Below, one piece after another: positions 15,979 through 25,803 of a stretch of 64,000 nucleotides of DNA. Every line of letters begins with the position of its first letter. Position 1 is the first letter of the stretch. This stretch comes from CAWJMD01 sp963700925 (lineage in GTDB: Bacteria > Actinomycetota > Actinomycetes > Actinomycetales > CAWJMD01). The position numbers and the translations under genes are program-made. The stretch lies in NCBI GenBank assembly GCA_963700925.1, contig OY969553.1:3720001-3784000 (forward strand). The letters run 5' to 3'. Below the pieces are notes generated by a model. That model saw only the letters and a program-made list of their open reading frames with translations. It was not told the origin of the DNA and did no database searches.

Positions 15979-17631
15979 GTGACCCCCGCAGAGCTGTCCG
16001 CCACCATCATCGCCTGCCTGGACGAGGCCGTCCGGGCTGGTGACCTGGCCCTCGAGGTGCCCGAGCACGTCACGGTGGAGCGTCCGCGCAACCGCGACCA
16101 CGGGGACTGGTCGACGAACGTGGCGATGCAGCTCGCGAAGCGGGCCGGCGTTCCTCCGCGGCAGCTGGCTGAGGTGCTGGCGGCGCGTCTGGGTGACGTG
16201 AGCGGCGTCAAGAGCGTCGACGTCGCCGGTCCGGGCTTCCTCAACATCACCCTGGACGCGGCCGCTGCCGGTGAGCAGGCACGCACGATCGTCGAGGCCG
16301 GGGAGAGGTACGGCCACAGCGAGGCGCTGGCCGGCCAGAAGGTCAACCTCGAGTTCGTGTCGTCGAACCCCGTCGGCCCGATCCACCTGGGCGCCGTCCG
16401 GTGGGCGGCGGTCGGTGACTCGCTGGCCCGGGTGCTCGCGGCATCGGGCGCCGTTGTTGCTCGCGAGTACTACTTCAACGACCACGGTGGCCAGATCGAC
16501 CGGTTCTCGCGCTCGTTGCTCGCCCGCGCGAAGGGTGAGCCCGTGCCCGATGACGGGTACGGCGGCAGCTACATCGACGACATCGCCTCGCGGGTGCTGG
16601 CGGATCACCCGGAGGCACTCGACTCCGACGACCCGCAGGAGTCGTTCAGGGCCAACGGCGTTGAGCTGATGTTCGCGGAGATCAAGCAGTCGCTGCATGA
16701 CTTCGGCGTCGACTTCGACGTGTACTTCCATGAGAACGAGGTCCACACCTCGGGGGCCGTAGGCCGAGCGATCGAGCGCCTGCGCGAACAGGGCCGCATC
16801 TTCGAGGCCGACGGCGCGATCTGGCTGCGCACGACCGACCTCGGCGACGACCGCGACCGCGTGGTGATCCGTGGCGACGGCACGCCGACGTACTTCGCAG
16901 GTGACCTCGCCTACTACCTGCACAAGCGCGAACGTGGCTTCGACCGCTGCATCATCATGCTCGGTGCCGACCACCACGGCTACGTGGGACGGCTGATGGC
17001 GATGTGCGCGGCATTCGGAGACACCCCGCGTGTCAACCTCGAGGTGATCATCGGGCAGATGGTGAACCTGCTCTCCGGGGGTGAGCCGGTCAAGATGAGC
17101 AAGCGTGCCGGCAACATCATCACGATGGAGGACCTCGTCGACGCGGTCGGCGTCGATGCCGGGCGGTACGCGTTGGTGCGGTCCTCGTCCGACTCGAACG
17201 TCGACGTCGACCTCGACCTGCTGCGCAAGCAGACCAACGAGAACCCGGTGTTCTACGTGCAGTACGCGCACGCTCGCACCGCCGGAATCGGCCGCAACGC
17301 GCGTGACGCGGGCGTCCGCACCGACGAGGGTTTCGACCCTTCGCTGCTCGACCACTCGACAGAGTCGGCACTGCTCGCCGCCCTCGGCGAGTTCCCGCGC
17401 GTCGTCGCTCAGGCCGCCGAGCTCAGGGAGCCGCACCGGCTCGCTCGCTACCTGGAGGCCGTCTCCTCGCTGTTCCACAAGTGGTACGACGCGAAGCGGA
17501 GGGTCGTGCCGCAGGGCGACGAGGAGGTCACCGACGCGCACCGCACCCGCCTGTGGCTCAACGACGCGACGCGGCAGGTGCTCGAGAACGGCCTCGGCCT
17601 GCTGGGTGTCAGCGCACCGGACCGGATGTAG
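15979..17631 (+). CDS. argS: Arginyl-tRNA synthetase
   Basis: This 550-residue class I synthetase charges tRNA-Arg. It has an N-terminal additional domain (to about residue 110) and the HIGH-equivalent in NPVGPIHLGAVRWAAVGDSL, an HLGA variant like those of other actinobacterial ArgRS. The KMSK motif is VKMSKRAGN at about residue 375. A DALR anticodon-binding domain forms the last ~120 residues. The gene is followed after 2 nt by lysA, the usual actinobacterial argS-lysA pair. Confidence 0.97.
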   Translation: MTPAELSATIIACLDEAVRAGDLALEVPEHVTVERPRNRDHGDWSTNVAMQLAKRAGVPPRQLAEVLAARLGDVSGVKSVDVAGPGFLNITLDAAAAGEQARTIVEAGERYGHSEALAGQKVNLEFVSSNPVGPIHLGAVRWAAVGDSLARVLAASGAVVAREYYFNDHGGQIDRFSRSLLARAKGEPVPDDGYGGSYIDDIASRVLADHPEALDSDDPQESFRANGVELMFAEIKQSLHDFGVDFDVYFHENEVHTSGAVGRAIERLREQGRIFEADGAIWLRTTDLGDDRDRVVIRGDGTPTYFAGDLAYYLHKRERGFDRCIIMLGADHHGYVGRLMAMCAAFGDTPRVNLEVIIGQMVNLLSGGEPVKMSKRAGNIITMEDLVDAVGVDAGRYALVRSSSDSNVDVDLDLLRKQTNENPVFYVQYAHARTAGIGRNARDAGVRTDEGFDPSLLDHSTESALLAALGEFPRVVAQAAELREPHRLARYLEAVSSLFHKWYDAKRRVVPQGDEEVTDAHRTRLWLNDATRQVLENGLGLLGVSAPDRM

Positions 17632-17633
17632 CC

Positions 17634-19052
17634 GTGCGGGCTCACGAAGCCGGCGCGCTGCACGCGGAGGGCTACGGCGCGCCCTCGTGGCTGGCGGTGC
17701 CGGGCGACCCCAACGAGCTCGTCACTTCGCTGTGGTCCACGGGTGTGCAACGAGGGCCTGACGGCTCGCTGGTCGTGGCCGGTGTCGACGTGCGCGACGT
17801 GGCTGCGACGCACGGCACACCGGTCTACGTGCTCGACGAAGATGACTTCCGCTCTCGTGCAAGGGCTTTCGCAACCTCCTTCGATGCGGCGTTCGCCGAC
17901 CACTGCGGTGGGGCGGACGTGTACTACGCGGGCAAGGCCTTCCTGTGCACCGAGGTCGCCCGCTGGGTCGTGGAGGAGGGCCTCAGTCTCGACACCTGCA
18001 CCGGCACCGAGCTCGCCGTCGCCCTCCGCGCGGGAGTCCCGGTGCAGCGAATCGGTCTGCACGGCAACAACAAGTCCGACCTGGAGCACCGGCGGGCGCT
18101 CGAAGCAGGGATCGGTCGGATCGTGGTCGACTCTCTCGCCGAGATCGACCGGCTGGCCGATGCCGCGCGCGCTCTCGGTGTGAGGGCCCCTGTGCTGCTG
18201 AGGGTGACCGTCGGCGTCGAGGCGCACACGCACTCCTACATCGCCACCGCGCACGAGGACCAGAAGTTCGGGCTCTCGCTCACTGGAGGCGAGGCCAGCG
18301 AGGCGGTGGCGCGAGTTCTGGCCAGGCCCGAGCTCGAGCTGCGAGGGCTGCACTCGCACATCGGGTCTCAGATCTTCGACGTCTCGGGGTTCGAGGTGGC
18401 GGCGCGCCGCGTGCTGGGCCTGCACGCGGCCGTGCAGCGCGAGCACGGGATGGCGCTGCCCGAGCTCGACCTCGGCGGCGGCTTCGGGGTCGCGTACACG
18501 ACGCAGCACGACCCGATGCCGGTCGACGAGCTGGCACTCGGCATGGCCGACATCGTCGCCAAGGAGTGCGCGTCGCTGGGGGTCGACGTTCCGAGGATCT
18601 CCGTTGAGCCGGGGCGGGCCATCGCGGGGCCCTCGACCTTCACGCTGTACACCGTCGGCACGGTCAAGGACGTCGCGCTGGACGGCGGGGGAGTGCGCCG
18701 CTACGTGGCCGTGGACGGAGGGATGAGCGACAACATCCGCACGGCGCTCTACGACGCCGACTACTCCTGCACGCTGGCGTCACGCAGATCGGCCGCCGGC
18801 CCGGTTCTGACCCGCGTGGTCGGAAAGCACTGTGAGAGTGGCGATGTCGTCGTGAAGGACGAGTTCGTCGCGTCTGACGTCGCCGCCGGTGACCTGCTCG
18901 CGGTTCCGGGCACCGGTGCCTACTGCCGCAGCATGGCTTCCAACTACAACCACGTGCCGCGCCCGCCGGTGGTGGCGGTGCGCGACGGGGCGACGCGTGT
19001 GATCGTCAGGCGCGAGACCGAGGACGACCTCCTGGCCCTCGACATCGGCTGA
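17634..19052 (+). CDS. lysA: Diaminopimelate decarboxylase
   Basis: The 472-residue PLP enzyme (alanine-racemase fold type III) converts meso-diaminopimelate to lysine. Visible landmarks are VYYAGKAFLC with the PLP lysine, LDTCTGTELAVAL, GLHSHIGSQIFD, the phosphate-binding EPGRAIAGPS and the C-terminal GTGAYCRSMASNYN. The GTG at 17634 is 2 nt after the argS stop, indicating co-transcription. In many relatives hom, thrC and thrB follow; here they do not. Confidence 0.96.
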   Translation: MRAHEAGALHAEGYGAPSWLAVPGDPNELVTSLWSTGVQRGPDGSLVVAGVDVRDVAATHGTPVYVLDEDDFRSRARAFATSFDAAFADHCGGADVYYAGKAFLCTEVARWVVEEGLSLDTCTGTELAVALRAGVPVQRIGLHGNNKSDLEHRRALEAGIGRIVVDSLAEIDRLADAARALGVRAPVLLRVTVGVEAHTHSYIATAHEDQKFGLSLTGGEASEAVARVLARPELELRGLHSHIGSQIFDVSGFEVAARRVLGLHAAVQREHGMALPELDLGGGFGVAYTTQHDPMPVDELALGMADIVAKECASLGVDVPRISVEPGRAIAGPSTFTLYTVGTVKDVALDGGGVRRYVAVDGGMSDNIRTALYDADYSCTLASRRSAAGPVLTRVVGKHCESGDVVVKDEFVASDVAAGDLLAVPGTGAYCRSMASNYNHVPRPPVVAVRDGATRVIVRRETEDDLLALDIG

Positions 19053-19163
19053 GCCTGCCTGCCGCCCTGCGCACCCTGTCGCTGGCGGCGCACCACGAGT
19101 ACCGTGCCGCCCGACTGGCGTTGCGGGGATCGGTGCGCGATGACGGCGAGGTGAGGAGCTCTC

Positions 19164-21752
19164 ATGCGATGGACGCGGCTACCTGGTCTGGCACTCCTGC
19201 TGACGGCTGGTCTCCTCGTACCGTCGACGGCTGCGTCGGTGGCACCCGGCGCGCCGCCCCCGTCCGCGGGTCGCGAGGGTGACCCGGGCAACGGGCCCGA
19301 GCGAAACGGCGTGGCCGGCACGCTGCCGGCGGAGCCGGATGCGCTGCGCTCGCTGTCCGTCGGGGAGAACGTCCGGCAGGGCGACCACCTCGGATACCCG
19401 CGGCAGACGCGGTTGCGGGTCTTCCCCGTGGATCCCACTGACCAGTCGCTGAAGCCGGGCCTGGTGCCCTACCACGGGATCGCCCCGAAGCTCAATGCCC
19501 TGCAACGGCGCAGCGACCGCGTGTCGGTCGAGGTGATCGGCCAGTCCGCGCTGGGGCGCGACATGTACCTCGTGACCTTGACCGCCCCGGAGACACCTTG
19601 GCAGGCGGCCCGCCAGGAGGCGATGCGCCGCAAGATCGAGGAGCAGCCCGCGGCCGCAGCAACGGATTCCGTGCTCCGCGCCGACTACAAGGTGCCCGTG
19701 CTCGTCAACGGCAACATCCACGGCAACGAATGGGAGGGCACCGACGGGATCCTGGCGTTCCTGGAGGACTACGCCACCAGCACCGATCCGGCTGTCAAAC
19801 GGCTGCTGTCACGCCACCGGTTGTACTTCAACGTCACGCAGAACCCCGACGGCCGCGTAGCCGGCACGCGGGCCAACGCGAACGGGTTCAACCTCAACCG
19901 CGACTTCGCGACCGCGTCCCAGCCGGAGACACGGGCGTTGCGACCCGTGATGATCGACAAGCAGCCGGTCATGCTGCTCGACGAGCACGGCTACGTCGAG
20001 GGGACGCTGATCGAGCCCACCACGCCTCCCCACGGCGCGAACTACGAGTACGACCTGTACATCAAGGACGCCCTGGCCAATGCCCTGGACATGGAGAGCG
20101 CCGTCCAGGCCCTGGGCTACCCGGAGGCACAGGACGTCACCATCCCGTTCCGCGACCTCACGGACGGGTGGGACGACTGGCCGCCCATCTTCACCCCGCA
20201 GTACGGGCTCTACCACGGAGCGATCGGCTACACGATCGAGATCCCGCTCAGCATCAACGACAGCGACTACGAGCTGCCGGCCACCGAGCTGCGGCGCCGG
20301 TCTGCGATCAACACCGCCGTCGTGCTGGCCACGATCAACACGACGGTGGAGTACGTCTCCGCCAACGGCAGACGCCTGGTCGACATCCAGATCGAGCAGT
20401 TCCGCCGTGGTCAGGCCGGCGAGGCGCTGCGGCGCATCCCCAACGGTTTCGTCCCCGGCTGGGGACCGGAGGACAGGTACACCACTGAGTTCCCGCGCGC
20501 GTACGTGATTCCGACCGGGGAGGGCCAGCGGTCCGGGCCTGCCGCGGCCCGGCTGGTCGACTTCCTGGTCGCCAACGACATCGCGGTCTCGCGGGCCACC
20601 ACGGCGTTCAGGCTCGGCGGCAAGCGCTTCCCCGCGGGCAGCTACGTCGTGGACATGCACCAGAGCAAGCGGGGAATGGCCAACGTCATGCTGGAAGCCG
20701 GTGCCGACATCAGTGACCGGGTTCCGACGATGTATGACATCTCGGGGTGGAGCCACCGGCTGCTGTGGGGGGCCTCGGTCGACATCATCCGGCGTGGCGA
20801 CCTCCCGTCCTCAACCGAGCCCGTGGTGGCGGCAGCCCCGACCGGCGGCGTCGAGGCTCCACCGGGCCGCGACCTGCTGTTGAGGCTGGTCGACGGGAAG
20901 GACGTGAGCGCCGCGAACACCCTTCTCGGCTCGGGTGTCCAGCTCTTCTTCACCGGGGCCGGGAATGTCCTGGTCCCGGCAGCCGCCCGCGCGCAGGCGC
21001 TGGTCGTCGCTGATCAGTACGGAGTGCAGTTCGTCGAAGCGCGCGACATCCGGGCGGCGAAGCCATTCACCCGGTTGACGATCGCAGCTGCAGTGGCTGA
21101 GGACGAGCTGTATGTGCTGCGTGAACTGGGATTCGACGTGCGGCCTGTCTCGACCGACGTCCTGAACGAGGGCTTCGACCTGACGGACGTCGATGTGCTC
21201 TTCGTCGCCAGCGGGCTGACGTGGGGCGACCTCACGGCCGACGCGCAGGCCGGCCTGCAAGCATTTCTGCAGAACGGCGCGGTCGTCACCCGCGGCGAGA
21301 CCGGTGCGGTCTTCAACGCGGACGCGGGACTTCTGCAGGCGAGCGCGGAGTACGGGTCCCCGGACGCCAATGGTGTCGTTGCGGTGCGGAACGCCCCCGG
21401 AGGCGTCGTCACCGGCGGCAGCCCGCCGCAGTCGTTCGTCTACTCGCCGCTGTGGTTCACAGGGCTGGGTAGCGGGGTGGGTGTGGAGCAGCGCTACGCC
21501 GTGGGCAACCCGCTGATATCCGGTCACTGGAGGGCCGACGACACCGGTGCGGGTGGTCCAGAGGGCGCTGCCGGGCAGGCAGCCGTGATCCGCGGAGTCA
21601 GCGACAGTGGAGCCTCCGTGGTCATGTTCGGCACCGAGCCGGTGTTCCGCGACCACACCAAGGGCCTGTACGGCTCCGTGTCCCGCGCCCTCTACTGGGC
21701 GGCGGTGTCGGCAGATGCCCGAACAGCGGTGGCGCCCCTCCCCGTCCCCTAG
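19164..21752 (+). CDS. Secreted zinc carboxypeptidase-like protein (peptidase M14)
   Basis: The protein is 862 residues long with a Sec signal peptide (MRWTRLPGLALLLTAGLLVP). The M14 domain spans about residues 90-400. HGNEWEG (about residue 186) gives the first zinc His and Glu, LDEHGY (about 275) the likely third ligand, and GYTIEIPLS (about 360) the catalytic Glu. TQNPDGR and NLNRDF are further M14 signatures. The C-terminal half (about 430-862) is an extracellular region of unknown fold that resembles glutamine-amidotransferase-like or beta-rich extensions. AGGAG lies before the ATG. It probably trims extracellular peptides. Confidence 0.88.
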   Translation: MRWTRLPGLALLLTAGLLVPSTAASVAPGAPPPSAGREGDPGNGPERNGVAGTLPAEPDALRSLSVGENVRQGDHLGYPRQTRLRVFPVDPTDQSLKPGLVPYHGIAPKLNALQRRSDRVSVEVIGQSALGRDMYLVTLTAPETPWQAARQEAMRRKIEEQPAAAATDSVLRADYKVPVLVNGNIHGNEWEGTDGILAFLEDYATSTDPAVKRLLSRHRLYFNVTQNPDGRVAGTRANANGFNLNRDFATASQPETRALRPVMIDKQPVMLLDEHGYVEGTLIEPTTPPHGANYEYDLYIKDALANALDMESAVQALGYPEAQDVTIPFRDLTDGWDDWPPIFTPQYGLYHGAIGYTIEIPLSINDSDYELPATELRRRSAINTAVVLATINTTVEYVSANGRRLVDIQIEQFRRGQAGEALRRIPNGFVPGWGPEDRYTTEFPRAYVIPTGEGQRSGPAAARLVDFLVANDIAVSRATTAFRLGGKRFPAGSYVVDMHQSKRGMANVMLEAGADISDRVPTMYDISGWSHRLLWGASVDIIRRGDLPSSTEPVVAAAPTGGVEAPPGRDLLLRLVDGKDVSAANTLLGSGVQLFFTGAGNVLVPAAARAQALVVADQYGVQFVEARDIRAAKPFTRLTIAAAVAEDELYVLRELGFDVRPVSTDVLNEGFDLTDVDVLFVASGLTWGDLTADAQAGLQAFLQNGAVVTRGETGAVFNADAGLLQASAEYGSPDANGVVAVRNAPGGVVTGGSPPQSFVYSPLWFTGLGSGVGVEQRYAVGNPLISGHWRADDTGAGGPEGAAGQAAVIRGVSDSGASVVMFGTEPVFRDHTKGLYGSVSRALYWAAVSADARTAVAPLPVP

Positions 21753-21851
21753 ACGGCTCGATGGAGGGATCCCCATTGTGCCGTCGGGAGGCCCGGGCGA
21801 TGGGTGGGGCCTATCGTCGAACGAACGAGACTGATGGAAGGGCCCCATCAC

Positions 21852-24638
21852 GTGAGTGAAGAGCGTTCGGAGCGGTCCGAGGGCCGGTACCGGCGCATCC
21901 TCGACGGGGCGATGGAAGGCGTGATCGTCACCGACCCCGACGGGCTGGTCAGCTACGCCAACGAGGCTGCCGCGCGCGCTTGCGGGCTCACCGTCGAGGA
22001 ACTTGTCGGCGAGGACGGCCGAGCCTTGGTGACCCGGTTGTTCAGCGGGGCTGACGGCGCGTTCATGGAAGAGCGGTTTGCGCATCGGGGTCAGTCTGCT
22101 GCGCGCTACGAGGTCACGCTCGACCGGCCGGACGGCACCACCCACGTCGTCCTCATCTCCGGAACGCCGTTCTACCGCGACGACGGTACGCCGGACGGCT
22201 CGGTCGCCCTGCTGACCGACGTCACCGAACGCCGGCAGGCGGAGCAGCAGTACCGGCTCCTGGCAGAGAACGCCACGGATGCCATCACGGTCGCTGACGC
22301 GTCCGGCCGGCTGACCTATGTCTCTCCGTCCGCGAAGGAAGTCCTCGGCTACACCGCAGACGAGCTGCTCGGCACCCGGTTCGAGGAGCATCTGGCGACC
22401 GCCGGCCCGGCGCGGCCACCTGTCTTCGTCGACTCCGCGGAGGAGCCGGACCTGTTCACGCGGACAGTCCAGTTCCAACGCCGCGACGGAGCGTCGATCT
22501 GGGTCGAGCTGGCGATCCGCCGGATCCGCGACGAGCTCACCGGCACGGTCGTCGAGTTCCAGGCGGCGGCCCGAGACGTCACCGACCGGGTCGAGGCGCT
22601 GGCTGCGCTGCATGACAGCGAACGACGGCTGCAGACCGTGATCGACCAGCTCCCCGCGGTTGTCCTCACCATGGAGACCGACCTGCGACTTCACTCGAGC
22701 GCCGGAGCAGGGCTGGCGCTGCAGGGCATCCGACCCAACACCAGTGTCGGCCGCACCCTGTACGAGGTCTACGCCGCCGCCGATCGGCCGAACGACCCCG
22801 ACCTCCGCTGCTTCGAGCAGGCGGCTGCCGGCAGCGACGTGAGCTTTGAGACCGAGTGGGGCACTCGGCAGTACTTGATGCGCGCGTCACCGCTGCGCGA
22901 CGACGACGGCAACATCGTTGGCGTGATCAGCGTGTCCAGCGATGTCACCGAATGGAAGGCCGCAGAGCAGCGCTACCGGCTCCTTGCCGAGAACTCCACC
23001 GACGTCATCAGCACCGTCGACGCCTCGGGCGTCTTCACGTTCGTCTCGCCGGCTGCCGCGGAGGTCTACGGCTATCCGGCCGAGGACATGACGGGCCACG
23101 CGTTCGACGAGTTCCTCGACCCGGAGGATCGCGACCGGGTTCGGCAGGTGCTCGACAGCGCCGGCAGCCAACCGGACGTGTTCTCGATCCGGTTCCGGTT
23201 CCGTCGCCAAGACATGCTCACGATCTGGGTCGAGTCGACGGTGCGCCAGGTGCGCGACCCCTCGACCGGCGATCTGGTGGAGCTCGAAGCCTCCACCCGC
23301 GATGTCACATCCCAGGTGAGTGCGATGCAGGCGCTCGAGCGCAGCGAGGCACAGCTGCAGCACCGGGCCGCGCACGACGCCCTCACCGGTCTGCCGAACC
23401 GGGAGCTGCTCCGCCGCAGTCTGGAGGGGGCGCTGGCCCGCGGTGCTCGTTCCGGCCAGGCGGTCGCCGTGTTGTTCGTCGACATCGACAACTTCAAGTT
23501 CGTCAACGACTCGCTCGGCCACCTCGTCGGCGACCAGGTGCTCACCGAGGTCGGTGTCCGCATCGGAAAGGCGGCCCGGACCGGCGACATGGTGGCCAGG
23601 TTCGGCGGCGACGAGTACGTCGTCGTCTGCGAACCGGTCGCCGACGCGCACCAGGCGCGGGCGGTGGCCGAGCGGATCTGCTCGCACGTCGACGGTGGTT
23701 TCGAGGTGGCCGGCCAGCGGCTCCGGGTGAACGTCAGCATCGGCGTCGCGCTCGGCCTTCCTGGCGTCACTGACGCCCACGAGCTGCTGCGGAACGCGGA
23801 CACGGCGATGTACCACGCCAAGCAGCGGGGCGGTGACCGCGCCGAGCTGTTCGACGCGACACTCAGCGCCGACGCGCGTCGGCGGTTGGCGCTCGAGGTC
23901 GAGCTTCGCGACGCGGTCGACGCGGACCAGCTGCTCCTGCACTACCAGCCGGTCGTCGACCTGGCCACCGGCCGCATCGTCGGAACAGAGGCGCTGGTGC
24001 GTTGGCAGCACCCGACCCGTGGCCTCCTCAGCCCCAACGAGTTCCTGGTCGTCGCCGAGAGCAGCGGGCTGATCATCCGGATCGGCGCGCGCGTCCTCAT
24101 GGACGCCTGTCTGCAGGGCGCGCGGTGGCTGCGTGACCATCCAGAGCGTCGGCTCACGGTGGCGGTCAACGTCTCCCTGCACCAGCTGGCGTGGGGCGAC
24201 TTCGTCAGGGACCTGGACCGCGCGCTGGAGGAGAGCGGCTTCGACCCGACGCTGCTGCGACTGGAGATGACCGAGACCGCGCTGCTGGAGATGACACCCC
24301 GACTTCAGGCGGACCTCCAGGCGTGCGACGCGCGCGGGGTGCAGATCGGCATCGACGACTTCGGCACCGGCTACTCGTCCCTGGCCTATCTCAAGCACTT
24401 CCCGGTCCGGTTCCTCAAGATCGACAAGACGTTCATCGACGGGCTGGACGAAGGCGACTCGGCCGACACCGCCATCGTCGACGCGATCCTGCGGCTCGGC
24501 GAGGCGCTCTCGCTCGAGACGATCGCTGAGGGCGTCGAGAGCGCCGAGCAGCTGGCCTGGCTGCGGCGCGCCGGCTGCAGCGCGGCACAGGGCTACCTCT
24601 TCGGGAGGCCGCTCGCGGCGGAGTCCGTCCGTCTCTGA
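21852..24638 (+). CDS. PAS4-GGDEF-EAL protein, c-di-GMP turnover
   Basis: Four PAS domains follow one another (about residues 10-125, 130-255, 255-365 and 370-500). A GGDEF domain follows with an intact FGGDEYVV site and an RTGD inhibitory I-site five residues before it. An EAL domain is next, with EALVRWQHP, DDFGTGYSSLAYLKHF and EGVES. Both catalytic sites look competent, so the protein may make and degrade c-di-GMP under PAS control. There are no membrane helices. I take the GTG at 21852 because GGAAGG precedes it by 10 nt. An ATG at 21834 in the same frame is possible. Confidence 0.93.
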   Translation: MSEERSERSEGRYRRILDGAMEGVIVTDPDGLVSYANEAAARACGLTVEELVGEDGRALVTRLFSGADGAFMEERFAHRGQSAARYEVTLDRPDGTTHVVLISGTPFYRDDGTPDGSVALLTDVTERRQAEQQYRLLAENATDAITVADASGRLTYVSPSAKEVLGYTADELLGTRFEEHLATAGPARPPVFVDSAEEPDLFTRTVQFQRRDGASIWVELAIRRIRDELTGTVVEFQAAARDVTDRVEALAALHDSERRLQTVIDQLPAVVLTMETDLRLHSSAGAGLALQGIRPNTSVGRTLYEVYAAADRPNDPDLRCFEQAAAGSDVSFETEWGTRQYLMRASPLRDDDGNIVGVISVSSDVTEWKAAEQRYRLLAENSTDVISTVDASGVFTFVSPAAAEVYGYPAEDMTGHAFDEFLDPEDRDRVRQVLDSAGSQPDVFSIRFRFRRQDMLTIWVESTVRQVRDPSTGDLVELEASTRDVTSQVSAMQALERSEAQLQHRAAHDALTGLPNRELLRRSLEGALARGARSGQAVAVLFVDIDNFKFVNDSLGHLVGDQVLTEVGVRIGKAARTGDMVARFGGDEYVVVCEPVADAHQARAVAERICSHVDGGFEVAGQRLRVNVSIGVALGLPGVTDAHELLRNADTAMYHAKQRGGDRAELFDATLSADARRRLALEVELRDAVDADQLLLHYQPVVDLATGRIVGTEALVRWQHPTRGLLSPNEFLVVAESSGLIIRIGARVLMDACLQGARWLRDHPERRLTVAVNVSLHQLAWGDFVRDLDRALEESGFDPTLLRLEMTETALLEMTPRLQADLQACDARGVQIGIDDFGTGYSSLAYLKHFPVRFLKIDKTFIDGLDEGDSADTAIVDAILRLGEALSLETIAEGVESAEQLAWLRRAGCSAAQGYLFGRPLAAESVRL

Positions 24639-24775
24639 ATCAGGCCCAGTAGGAACGAAGGGGAGACCTCTGTGTCTGTGCGACGCATAACGCTCCGGTC
24701 TTCGGACGGAGTCGCCTGACGAGGTCCGGACGGTCGTCGTCAGCCGCAAGCACCGGGGATGGCACGCTGTCCCCC

Positions 24776-25795
24776 ATGAGCATCCCGGCAGGCTGGTACC
24801 CGGACCCGCATCCAGACGCCCGCGAAGGAGGTCTTCGCTGGTGGGACGGAACGGCATGGAGCGACCAGACCGACGCCGGCGGACCTGTCCCATCTCAGAC
24901 GGCCCAGACGGCCCAGGCGTCCCACACAGAACCGACGGCCCAAGCCGCCGAAACGGCCCAGACGGCAGCGTTTCCATCGACCCAGCCGACCGTCGAGCTG
25001 CAGAAGGCGGACGCCCGGTCGTACCCAGGCCAGCCGCAGCAGACCCCGCCCTACCAGGCCGGCTACGCAACCCAGCCGGCTCAGGGCTACTACCCGGCGA
25101 CCCAGGGTTACCCGGCGCAGGGTTACGTGCAGCAGGCGCCGGCGGTGCCGAAGATGACGCACTGCCCCGACGGCGCGCAGCTCGCCAGCCCGTGGGTCCG
25201 GCTCGGGGCGTACCTGCTCGACTCCCTGTTCGCCTTCCTCGTGGCGACGGTGATCGTGCTGGTCGTCGGTGGGGTTGTGGGCGGTGGTGCGCTTGCCCTG
25301 TTCGCCGTCGGGTCGAGTACGGACGGTTCGTTCGAAGGAGCAGCCGCCTCAGCTGGTTTCGGGCTGTTCATCCTCCTGTACATGGTTGCCATCGCCCTGT
25401 CACTGCTGTACTCGGTCTGGGCGTTCGGCCTGCGGGTGCGCACGCACGGAGCCTCGCCCGGCAAGCAGGTACTCGGGCTCAGGATCCGCACGTTCCACGC
25501 CGACGGCCAGCTGACCAACGGCCAGGTCTGGGGACGGTTGGGGCTGCCGTACCTGGCCTCGATGGTGACCTTCGGGATCTCGCCGATCATCGACTACCTC
25601 TGGCTGCTGTGGGACCCGCACACGCAGTGCTTGCACGACAAGGCGGTCGGCACCGTCGTCGTCGACACGCGGGTTCCGCTGGCGCCGCCCGAGCACCCCG
25701 GCGTCCAGCTGGCCCGCGCGTTCCCCGCAGCACGAGGGTGGATGGCCGACGGGCCCGTGCCGCCGGGAACGACGACGCCGTCCTACAAGCGCTAG
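24776..25795 (+). CDS. DUF2510/RDD-family membrane protein
   Basis: The first 35 residues match DUF2510 (PAGWYPDPHPDAREGGLRWW, then DGTAWSDQT). A Gln/Ala/Pro/Tyr-rich linker runs to about residue 130 (QGYYPATQGYPAQGYVQQAP). The RDD domain follows with its defining Arg and Asp residues (PWVRLGAYLLDSLFAFLVA) and three to four membrane helices. Such proteins are common in actinobacteria; their function is not established, with transport or envelope roles proposed. The stop lies 8 nt before the convergent fumarylacetoacetase stop. Confidence 0.85.
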   Translation: MSIPAGWYPDPHPDAREGGLRWWDGTAWSDQTDAGGPVPSQTAQTAQASHTEPTAQAAETAQTAAFPSTQPTVELQKADARSYPGQPQQTPPYQAGYATQPAQGYYPATQGYPAQGYVQQAPAVPKMTHCPDGAQLASPWVRLGAYLLDSLFAFLVATVIVLVVGGVVGGGALALFAVGSSTDGSFEGAAASAGFGLFILLYMVAIALSLLYSVWAFGLRVRTHGASPGKQVLGLRIRTFHADGQLTNGQVWGRLGLPYLASMVTFGISPIIDYLWLLWDPHTQCLHDKAVGTVVVDTRVPLAPPEHPGVQLARAFPAARGWMADGPVPPGTTTPSYKR

Positions 25796-25803
25796 CGGGG
25801 ACG

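Noticed and set aside
15811..17541. 576-codon open frame antisense to argS
   Set aside because: argS is unmistakable on the other strand. The antisense frame has no domain and no ribosome binding site.
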